From NCBI GenBank assembly GCA_002421825.1, contig DISR01000029.1, positions 6,525 to 27,591 on the forward strand: a DNA stretch of 21,067 bases, given 5' to 3'. The position numbers were made by a program, and so were the translations under genes. This document shows, in pieces, positions 15,920 to 21,067 of the stretch. The notes under the pieces were generated by a model. It was not told the DNA's origin. It was given only the letters and a program-made list of their open reading frames with translations, and did not search any database. Numbering within the stretch: position 1 is the first letter of the stretch; every line of letters begins with the position of its first letter. Origin of the DNA: Thiobacillus sp. UBA6205. GTDB taxonomy: Bacteria > Pseudomonadota > Gammaproteobacteria > Burkholderiales > Thiobacillaceae.

Positions 15920-16399
15920 TCACGCAAGGTGATCAGAAGCATGCGCCCGAAGATGCCTCAGGAACTCGTCCAGCAACTGCTTTAGTGCGATCGCCTTGTC
16001 GGGATCAAAGCCCAGCCTTTGCTGCATCTCGGTTGGTATGCAGGCGCATTTCGATTTCAACGCACGGCCGTGCTCGGTCAAGGCGATCATCACGACACGC
16101 TCATCGCCCGAATCGCGTGTGCGGGTGATTACACCCTGCTGTTCGAGGCGCTTGAGCAGCGGCGTCAGCGTGTTCGAGTTAAGCAATGCCCGCTCGCCGA
16201 TTTCGGTGACCGAACACGGCGTTTTTTCCCACAGGATCATTAGCACGATGTACTGCGGATAAGTCAACCCGTACCGTTCCAGCAACGGTTGATAAATGCG
16301 GGTCAGCAGTCGCGAGGCCGCATACAGTGGAAAACACAGTTGCTTGTCGAGATCCAGCAGCGTAGCCGTGTCGGGGGGCGTTGCGAGAGCTACCTTCAT
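15920..16399 (-). CDS. ohrR: OhrR-type organic-peroxide-sensing MarR regulator
   Basis: From the ATG at 16399 the product is 159 residues and places the sensing cysteine of LDKQLCFPLYAASR at Cys22, the position seen in Xanthomonas OhrR. The conserved tyrosines follow (LYAASR, and YQPLLERYGLTYPQY). The winged helix holds SVTEIGERALLNSNTLTPLLKRLEQ and the DSGDERVV wing. Two further cysteines (KCACIP, 118 and 120) are candidates for a disulfide partner. An upstream ATG at 16429 exists inside the gpx end. I chose 16399 because GGAGA precedes it at the right distance and it begins one base after the gpx stop. OhrR represses peroxide-defence genes until its cysteine is oxidised by organic hydroperoxide or hypochlorite. 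Here the partner is gpx, not ohr. Confidence 0.87.
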   Translation of the reverse strand: MKVALATPPDTATLLDLDKQLCFPLYAASRLLTRIYQPLLERYGLTYPQYIVLMILWEKTPCSVTEIGERALLNSNTLTPLLKRLEQQGVITRTRDSGDERVVMIALTEHGRALKSKCACIPTEMQQRLGFDPDKAIALKQLLDEFLRHLRAHASDHLA

Positions 16400-16400
16400 G

Positions 16401-16883
16401 TCATTCTCCGAGGGCTTCACAAATGGCACGCTCCAGTTTTTCCGGTTTCGTTACAGGCGCGAAGCGCTTGAGTGGTGTGCCATCGCGGCCAATCAGAAAC
16501 TTTGTGAAGTTCCATTTAACCGCCTTGCCGAGCACGCCGGGCAGTTGGTCTAGAAGATAACGGAAGATCGGGTGTGCGCCCGCGCCATTGACATCCACTT
16601 TCGCGAACACGGGGAAGGTCACGCCATAATTCTTCTCGCAGAAAGCGCCGATCTCTTCTTTCTTTCCCGGCTCCTGGGCGCCAAACTGGTTGCAGGGAAA
16701 GCCGAGCACGACCAGGCCCTTGTCGGCATACTTCTCGTGCAGTTTCTGCAGTCCTTCATACTGCGGCGTCAGGCCGCATTGGCTCGCGGTATTGACGACC
16801 AGAACCACCTTCCCGGCGTAGCGCTGCATAGGGATTTCCTCATCTTGCAGGCTCTTCGCTGAGAAACGATGAAACGCGTTCAT
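16401..16883 (-). CDS. Glutathione peroxidase family protein (thiol peroxidase)
   Basis: The product has 160 residues from ATG 16883, which has AAGGAG 8 bases upstream. An upstream in-frame extension to 16976 lacks such a site and runs into the promoter palindrome. The family tetrad is complete: Cys36 (NTASQCGLTPQY, Cys rather than selenocysteine), Gln70 (FPCNQFGAQEPG), and Trp124-Asn125 (WNFTKFLIGRDG). Cys64 and Cys82 (GAFCEKNYGV) are further cysteines, and Cys82 may be the resolving residue, as in thioredoxin-dependent members. It reduces hydrogen peroxide and organic hydroperoxides in the cytoplasm. The stop lies one base before the ohrR start, so both are made from one mRNA, giving regulator and effector under the same peroxide control. 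Confidence 0.9.
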   Translation of the reverse strand: MNAFHRFSAKSLQDEEIPMQRYAGKVVLVVNTASQCGLTPQYEGLQKLHEKYADKGLVVLGFPCNQFGAQEPGKKEEIGAFCEKNYGVTFPVFAKVDVNGAGAHPIFRYLLDQLPGVLGKAVKWNFTKFLIGRDGTPLKRFAPVTKPEKLERAICEALGE

Positions 16884-16954
16884 GGTGAACACTCCTTCTG
16901 AAAAAAGACGTGAATCAGACACGCCGCCGACATGCTGGATCAGATCATAACTAG

Positions 16955-17005
16955 ATCGACAGCGATTATATCGCACAAGATATAATCGCTGTCGATTATT
17001 GTCAA
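16955..17005 (-). promoter_or_regulatory. Promoter and 18-bp palindromic operator of the gpx-ohrR operon
   Basis: ATCGACAGCGATTATATC (16955-16972) and its exact reverse complement (16979-16996) flank GCACAA. On the minus strand TTGACA (17005-17000), a 17-base spacer and TATCTT (16982-16977) form a sigma-70 promoter whose -10 lies in the palindrome centre. A bound repressor would therefore block it. OhrR, encoded in the same operon, is the first candidate. The divergent MarR protein is the second. An RNA hairpin function is possible but the core would be only partly transcribed. Confidence 0.7.
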
Positions 17006-17105
17006 CATCTGATCGCGCGCTTCTAAGATTCGCAATTCGGGGGTGACGAGCCTATTGATCCGGTCGGATGAAGAAGATGCGGAATCGGAAGTGAACATAC
17101 GGCCA

Positions 17106-17149
17106 TTGACTATAGTCCTAACCCAAACTATATTGGTTCGCACTAGAAC
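17106..17149 (+). promoter_or_regulatory. Promoter and candidate operators of the marR-OYE-GST-dioxygenase operon
   Basis: TTGACT (17106-17111) and TATATT (17129-17134) are separated by exactly 17 bases. The 10-base palindrome GACTATAGTC (17108-17117) overlaps the -35 box, and GTTC-N6-GAAC (17136-17149) covers the expected start point. Both are reasonable MarR-type sites for the regulator whose ATG is at 17166. Which one is used cannot be read from the sequence. Confidence 0.6.
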
Positions 17150-17165
17150 TACATGAAGGCATCCC

Positions 17166-17609
17166 ATGGTCGAAGCCCCGTTTCTGCCGAGCCTGCGTGC
17201 GCTGGTACGCTGTTACCAGGCCTTCTCCACCCGTTCGGCGGCGCACCTGCGCACCCTCGGCCTTACGCCGCCCCAATTCGACATCGTCGCCACCCTGGGT
17301 AATACGCCGGGTATGACGCCCAAAGAGTTGGGCGAAAAAACTCTGATCACCAAGGGCACGCTGACCGGGGTGGTAGACCGGCTGGAGGAGAAAGGGCTCA
17401 TCAGGCGCATTCCCAGCGCGCTGGATGGCCGCAGCCAGATCGTGCAGTTGACGAAAAAGGGCGAGCGCCTGTTCGACAAGGTATTCCCGGCGCATGTGGC
17501 GTATTTCAGCCGCGCTTTCGCGGATTGGAAAGCGGAAGACTACGCCCGCATCGAAGCCGCCTTGCATGACTTGCGCGCCGTTTTCGAGTCAAGTCGAATC
17601 AAGCAATAA
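17166..17609 (+). CDS. MarR-family regulator with a single N-terminal cysteine
   Basis: This 147-residue regulator has a winged helix (MTPKELGEKTLITKGTLTGV, then VDRLEEKGLIRR) and the wing PSALDGRSQIVQLT, followed by dimer helices. The only cysteine in the protein is Cys16 (RALVRCYQAF), near the N-terminus as in thiol-sensing MarR proteins, so a redox or electrophile switch is plausible. It is divergent from gpx-ohrR and first in a plus-strand set with an Old Yellow Enzyme, a GST and a ring-opening dioxygenase. All of these act on electrophilic or aromatic compounds, which favours local control of the set. GAAGG lies 6 bases before the ATG. The ligand is unknown. It could alternatively respond to a phenolic effector without using the cysteine. 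Confidence 0.83.
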   Translation: MVEAPFLPSLRALVRCYQAFSTRSAAHLRTLGLTPPQFDIVATLGNTPGMTPKELGEKTLITKGTLTGVVDRLEEKGLIRRIPSALDGRSQIVQLTKKGERLFDKVFPAHVAYFSRAFADWKAEDYARIEAALHDLRAVFESSRIKQ

Positions 17610-17667
17610 ACCCCGCCGCCGGGCAGTACACCCGTACCGCCTGTTGCCGTCCAATTGGAGGAAAAAT

Positions 17668-18768
17668 ATGAGCCAGACACCCGATTCGAACATCACGCTT
17701 TTCTCGTCGATCCAGCTCGGCCCCTACGCGCTGAAAAACCGCATGGTGATGGCGCCGATGACGCGCAACCGCGCCGGCGCAGGCAACGCGCCGCAGCCGC
17801 TGAATGTGGAATACTACGTGCAGCGCGCCAGTGCCGGATTGATCATCACCGAAGGTTCGCAGGTCGCAGCGGAAGCGGTGGGTTATCCCGCGACGCCGGG
17901 CATCCACAGCGCCGAGCAAGTGGCAGGCTGGAAGAAAATCACCGACGCGGTGCATGCCCAGGGCGGCAGGATTTTCCTGCAGTTGTGGCATTGCGGACGC
18001 ATTTCACACCCATCGCTGCTGCCCGGCGGCATGCTGCCGGTAGCGCCTTCGGCGATCAAGCCGTCCGGCCAGGCGGTCACCCCTGAGGGGATGAAGCCCT
18101 TCGAAACGCCGCATGCGCTGGCACTCTCGGGAATTCCGGGCATCATCGAGCAATTTCGCAGTGGCGCCAGGAACGCGCTTGATGCCGGTTTCGACGGCGT
18201 CGAAATCCACGGCGCCAACGGCTATTTGCCCGACCAATTTTTGCGCGACGGCTCCAACCAGCGCAGCGACGCCTACGGCGGCTCGATTGCCAACCGCGCG
18301 CGCTTGATGCTGGAAGTGGTCGATGCGGCATGCGGCGTGTGGGGCGCGAATCGTGTCGGCATCCGCTTGTCGCCGTTGCAGCCGTTCAACGACATGCGCG
18401 ATTCCAATCCCGAAGCGACGTTCGCCTACATTGTCGAACAGCTCAACCGCTTTGGGCTGGCTTATCTGCACGTCACCGAAATGGGCAAGGAGTCGCCCGG
18501 TGCCGCCGGCCCCGCGTTTGATTTGCAGAAGCTGCGCACAATCTGGCAAGGCGTGTACATGACCAACGGCGGCTATGACCTGGCGCGCGGCAATGCTGCG
18601 CTGGCTTTAGGTTTCGCCGACATGATCGCATTCGGCGTGCCGTTTCTGGCCAATCCGGATTTGCCAGCGCGCTACGCCAAATCGGCGCCGCTCAACGAAC
18701 CCGACCCGGCGACGTTCTACGGCGGCGCCGAGCAGGGCTACACCGACTATCCGTTTCTCTTAGCTTAA
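17668..18768 (+). CDS. Old Yellow Enzyme-family alkene/nitro reductase (NemA-like)
   Basis: The product has 366 residues from ATG 17668, where GGAGG lies 6 bases upstream. This FMN-dependent TIM barrel shows the OYE hallmarks NRMVMAPMTRNRA (with Thr32 near the flavin), LQLWHCGRISHPS, and EIHGANGYLPDQFLRDGSNQRSDAYGGS. In that last segment His181/Asn184 would bind the substrate carbonyl or nitro group and Tyr186 would donate a proton. YMTNGGYD and MIAFGVPFLANPDL form the phosphate-binding end. It would use NAD(P)H to reduce activated C=C bonds, quinones, nitro-compounds or N-ethylmaleimide. Its place after a single-cysteine MarR gene and before a GST suggests electrophile detoxification. The range of substrates is not predictable. 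Confidence 0.92.
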   Translation: MSQTPDSNITLFSSIQLGPYALKNRMVMAPMTRNRAGAGNAPQPLNVEYYVQRASAGLIITEGSQVAAEAVGYPATPGIHSAEQVAGWKKITDAVHAQGGRIFLQLWHCGRISHPSLLPGGMLPVAPSAIKPSGQAVTPEGMKPFETPHALALSGIPGIIEQFRSGARNALDAGFDGVEIHGANGYLPDQFLRDGSNQRSDAYGGSIANRARLMLEVVDAACGVWGANRVGIRLSPLQPFNDMRDSNPEATFAYIVEQLNRFGLAYLHVTEMGKESPGAAGPAFDLQKLRTIWQGVYMTNGGYDLARGNAALALGFADMIAFGVPFLANPDLPARYAKSAPLNEPDPATFYGGAEQGYTDYPFLLA

Positions 18769-18780
18769 GGAGGCAATACC

Positions 18781-19389
18781 ATGAAACTCTATTACAGCCC
18801 GGGAGCCTGCTCCCTTTCCCCCCACATCGTGGCGATCGAGACTGGCGCACCCGTGGAACTGGTGCGCGTCGACCTCGGGACCGGCCAAACGGAAAGCGGC
18901 CAAGACTACCGCAAGATCAATCCGGACGGCTATGTGCCCGCCCTGGTTCTGGCGGACGGCGATGTGCTCACGGAAGGTCCGGCCATCGTGCAGTATCTGG
19001 CGGATCAGGCTGCGGAAAAGGGGCTCGCGCCGCCGCCCGGCAGCCGGGAGCGTTACCACCTCATGCAATGGCTGAACTTCATCTCTACCGAGTTGCATAA
19101 AACCTACGCAGCCCTGTTCGATCCGCGCGTCCAACCTGACTGCAAAGCCCTGTTCACGGAACGACTCACTCAGCGTTTCGCCCACGTCGCGGCGGTGCTG
19201 GAGACGCAGCCCTACCTCATGGGCGAGCGCTTCACCGTGGCGGACGCCTACCTCTTCACGGTGAGTTCCTGGGCCCCTTATGTCGGCTTCGATCTCTCGC
19301 CCTGGCCCGCGCTGACCGCCTATCAGGGCCGCGTGGCAGCGCGACCGGCGGTGCAGCAGGCGCTGGCCGAGGAAGGGCTGCTCAAGTAA
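18781..19389 (+). CDS. Beta-class glutathione S-transferase
   Basis: This 202-residue GST starts 12 bases after the OYE stop behind AGGAGG. The thioredoxin-like half starts MKLYYSPGACSLSPHIVAIE, with the beta-class catalytic Cys10. The cis-proline is in PDGYVPAL (Pro53) and the glutathione-binding turn is LTEGPAIVQYLAD (Glu65). His106 in FISTELHKTY matches the second beta-class active-site residue at its usual number. The helical C-terminal half contains the fold-stabilising FTVADAYLFT. It conjugates glutathione to electrophiles or reduces mixed disulfides in the cytoplasm. Coupling with an OYE-type reductase and a ring-cleavage enzyme suggests it deals with reactive aromatic or quinone products. 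Confidence 0.92.
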   Translation: MKLYYSPGACSLSPHIVAIETGAPVELVRVDLGTGQTESGQDYRKINPDGYVPALVLADGDVLTEGPAIVQYLADQAAEKGLAPPPGSRERYHLMQWLNFISTELHKTYAALFDPRVQPDCKALFTERLTQRFAHVAAVLETQPYLMGERFTVADAYLFTVSSWAPYVGFDLSPWPALTAYQGRVAARPAVQQALAEEGLLK

Positions 19390-19402
19390 ACCGGATGGCC
19401 GC

Positions 19403-20227
19403 ATGAATTCGGAGATGATCGCGGCTGCGCGCCAGCCCGTGCTGTTCATTCCGCACGGCGGCGGGCCCTGTTTTTTCATGGAATGGACCCTGGGGCCGCC
19501 GGATACCTGGGATCGCATGGCGGCCTGGCTGCGCGGCCTCGCCGCCACCCTGCCGAGCCGGCCCACCGCCGTGGTGGTGGTCTCCGCCCATTGGGAAGAA
19601 GACGCCTTCGCCGTGACGCGCGCCGCCCATCCGCCGCTGATCTACGACTATTCCGGATTTCCCCAACACACCTATCGCCTCGCCTATCCGGCGCCCGGCG
19701 ATCCAGCCTTGGCTGACCGGATCATCGCGCTGTTGACCGAGGCCGGTTTGCCTGCCCGCGCCGACGATCGTCGCGGCTTCGATCACGGTGTGTTCGTTCC
19801 CTTCAAGCTCATCTTTCCCGATGCCGATGTGCCGATCGTGCAGGTGTCCTTGCATCGAAGCCTGGATCCGGCCCTGCATATCGAGGCGGGTCGCGCACTG
19901 GCCCGGTTGCGGCAGGAGGGCGTATTGGTGGTGGGCAGCGGCATGAGCTTTCACAACATGCGCGGCTTCGGCGACCCGCGCTTCGCACCCGTCGCCGACG
20001 CGTTCGATGCCTGGCTCGAGGAAGCGCTTGGTCAGGCCGATGCCGACCGCCGACACGAGGCGCTCAAGGCTTGGGGGCAAGCGCCTGCTGCGCGTCTGGC
20101 TCATCCGCGCGAGGAGCACCTCCTGCCGCTGATGGTGGCGGCCGGGGTGGGCGAAGCAAGTGCCGGTGTACAGGTTCTAGTGGATCGCCCGATGGGGAAT
20201 CGTGTCTCGGCCTTCCGCTTTGCCTAG
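19403..20227 (+). CDS. DODA-type (class III) extradiol ring-opening dioxygenase, YgiD-like
   Basis: This 274-residue protein of the LigB/DODA family has candidate metal ligands His18 (FIPHGGGP), His63 (SAHWE) and His239 (HPREEHLLPL). A fourth conserved histidine is His128 (GFDHGVFVP), and further conserved elements are GSGMSFHN and the C-terminal FRFA. Family members open catechol-type rings using Fe(II) and O2, or bind zinc as in E. coli YgiD. The gene begins 13 bases after the GST stop. Its ribosome site is weak (GGATGG four bases before the ATG), so it may depend on coupling. The natural substrate is unknown. A catechol made or released by the neighbouring detoxification enzymes is a reasonable inference. 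Confidence 0.87.
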   Translation: MNSEMIAAARQPVLFIPHGGGPCFFMEWTLGPPDTWDRMAAWLRGLAATLPSRPTAVVVVSAHWEEDAFAVTRAAHPPLIYDYSGFPQHTYRLAYPAPGDPALADRIIALLTEAGLPARADDRRGFDHGVFVPFKLIFPDADVPIVQVSLHRSLDPALHIEAGRALARLRQEGVLVVGSGMSFHNMRGFGDPRFAPVADAFDAWLEEALGQADADRRHEALKAWGQAPAARLAHPREEHLLPLMVAAGVGEASAGVQVLVDRPMGNRVSAFRFA

Positions 20228-20241
20228 ACGGCGATAGCCTG

Positions 20242-20280
20242 GCCGGAGATGCGTCCGGCTTGCCGCGCGTCAGGACGCGC
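20242..20280. terminator. Two GC-rich hairpins in the convergent gap (weak terminator candidate)
   Basis: GCCGGA-N6-TCCGGC (20242-20259) and GCGCGT-CAGG-ACGCGC (20265-20280) lie between the convergent dioxygenase and hydrolase genes. Neither is followed by a T-run on the plus strand, and on the minus strand the T-run comes before the hairpin. They are therefore not classical intrinsic terminators and termination is a guess from location. Confidence 0.25.
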
Positions 20281-20316
20281 CCGATAAAAACAAGAGCAGG
20301 TCAACGCGAACGTGGT

Positions 20317-21051
20317 TTACTTCAGACCCAGCCCATCCAGAAAGTCCGTCACCGCCTTCACCATCGCGTCCTCCTTGCCGGCGAAGAAGTGATCCGTGTC
20401 CGGCACCACCACCTGCTTTCCGCTCACATTACCCTTGAGCGAGGCGCTCCGCTGCTTCGCGGTGGATAGCACCACCGGCAGGTCATGTGCGCCGTACAGG
20501 TCGAGCACCGGCGCCTTGATCCCGGCGTAGGTTTCCGTCCCACCCAAACCCAGAGCGGCCCACGCCTTGATATCGCCGGGGTTCTGCGCCATGAACGCAT
20601 GGCTCATGCGCGAACCCATGCTGTGCGAGACGATGGCGATATTGCGGTAGCCCTTGCCCTTCAGATGGTTTGTCGCGATTCGCAGGCGTTCGACCGCCTC
20701 CGGATAAGTCGGCGGATAGGCTTCGGGCTGGGCATCCACCGCGAGGATGGGCATCTGGATCGAGAGCGTCGTGTAGCCGTGATCGGCCAATTGCTGGCGC
20801 AGGGTGCTGATCATCCCCCATTCCGGATGGACGCCGATGCCATGCACCACGATCAAGCCGGTCTTGGCGCCTGCCACTTCGGTATAGATACCCAGAAATT
20901 TATGCCCGTTCGCCTGTTCCAGATAGACCGGGTCGCCGACCACGATGCCCGGGGTGATTTCATCCGCCCATTTCTTTTCTCGCGCGTAATCCGAAACCGC
21001 AAATGCAGGAATCGATACGACCAGCAAGAGGGACATCAACCATGCACGCAT
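20317..21051 (-). CDS. Exported alpha/beta hydrolase, DUF3530-like
   Basis: From ATG 21051 (GGAG 5 bases upstream) the product is 244 residues with a clean Sec signal, MRAWLMSLLLVVSIPAFA. The in-frame ATG at 21066 would add five residues before it. The fold features are the oxyanion loop VVHGIG (68-73), the nucleophile elbow SHSMG with Ser144, the acid Asp190 (YGAHD) and His221 (DTDHFF), which together form a full catalytic triad. It is thus likely an active periplasmic or envelope hydrolase. The overall arrangement resembles DUF3530 proteins, whose substrate is not established. It is convergent with the dioxygenase operon and so is probably independent of it. Its promoter would lie at or beyond the window edge. 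Confidence 0.78.
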   Translation of the reverse strand: MRAWLMSLLLVVSIPAFAVSDYAREKKWADEITPGIVVGDPVYLEQANGHKFLGIYTEVAGAKTGLIVVHGIGVHPEWGMISTLRQQLADHGYTTLSIQMPILAVDAQPEAYPPTYPEAVERLRIATNHLKGKGYRNIAIVSHSMGSRMSHAFMAQNPGDIKAWAALGLGGTETYAGIKAPVLDLYGAHDLPVVLSTAKQRSASLKGNVSGKQVVVPDTDHFFAGKEDAMVKAVTDFLDGLGLK

Positions 21052-21067
21052 TTCTGCTCCATTCATA

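Noticed and set aside
16884..16976. N-terminal extension of the glutathione peroxidase to 16976
   Set aside because: The extension would begin in the promoter palindrome and has no ribosome site, while ATG 16883 has AAGGAG at good spacing and matches the family N-terminus.
17494..17667. Upstream extension of the OYE gene overlapping the MarR gene
   Set aside because: ATG 17668 has GGAGG six bases upstream and begins right at the family N-terminus. The extension is read from the MarR coding region in another frame.
20242..20295. Strong bidirectional terminator between the convergent genes
   Set aside because: The hairpins lack a following T-run on either strand, so only a weak candidate is listed.

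Overview
The window is about 21 kb of GC-rich DNA from a Gram-negative proteobacterium. The evidence is a LpxR-type outer-membrane protein, Tat- and Sec-type signal peptides, RbbA- and Emr-type exporters, and a beta-class glutathione S-transferase. The mix of families suggests a betaproteobacterium, but no marker here fixes the genus.

Layout. (1) Bases 1-6385, plus strand: the 3' end of a HlyD/YhiI-type adaptor, an RbbA-type double-ATPase/permease fusion, a YhhJ-type permease, an MFS transporter and an LpxR-family protein. The genes overlap or nearly abut, so this looks like one envelope or export operon. A 57-bp diverged copy of the permease 3' end sits just before the LpxR-type gene. (2) Bases 6386-7150: a decayed stretch holding a frameshifted CDGSH iron-sulfur gene. 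(3) Bases 7151-10315, plus strand: an emrRAB-like drug-efflux operon behind a near-consensus sigma-70 promoter. (4) Bases 10397-10864: a universal stress protein. (5) Bases 11156-11423: a 268-bp palindromic, non-coding element with 31-bp perfect inverted ends and flanking duplications, which behaves like a MITE and abuts the mocA stop codon.

(6) Bases 16883 down to 11429, minus strand: a glutathione peroxidase gene coupled to an OhrR-type regulator, then a compact block of an IorAB-type molybdenum hydroxylase (2Fe-2S subunit plus Tat-exported large subunit) with its maturation factors XdhC and MocA. The peroxidase promoter lies over a perfect 18-bp inverted repeat. (7) Bases 17106-20227, plus strand, divergent from the peroxidase gene: a single-cysteine MarR regulator, an Old Yellow Enzyme-type reductase, a beta-class GST and a DODA-type extradiol dioxygenase. 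(8) Bases 21051-20317, minus strand: an exported alpha/beta hydrolase.

Read together, this is a detoxification and envelope-defence neighbourhood. Two export systems and a lipid A-active protein candidate lie on one side. Peroxide- and electrophile-responsive enzymes, a periplasmic molybdoenzyme and aromatic-compound enzymes lie on the other. No wholly new system is demonstrated. The least ordinary items are the permease 3'-end remnant in the LpxR operon, the palindromic element at the mocA stop, the OhrR-gpx pairing with its long palindrome, and the tandem repeats upstream of the molybdenum hydroxylase.
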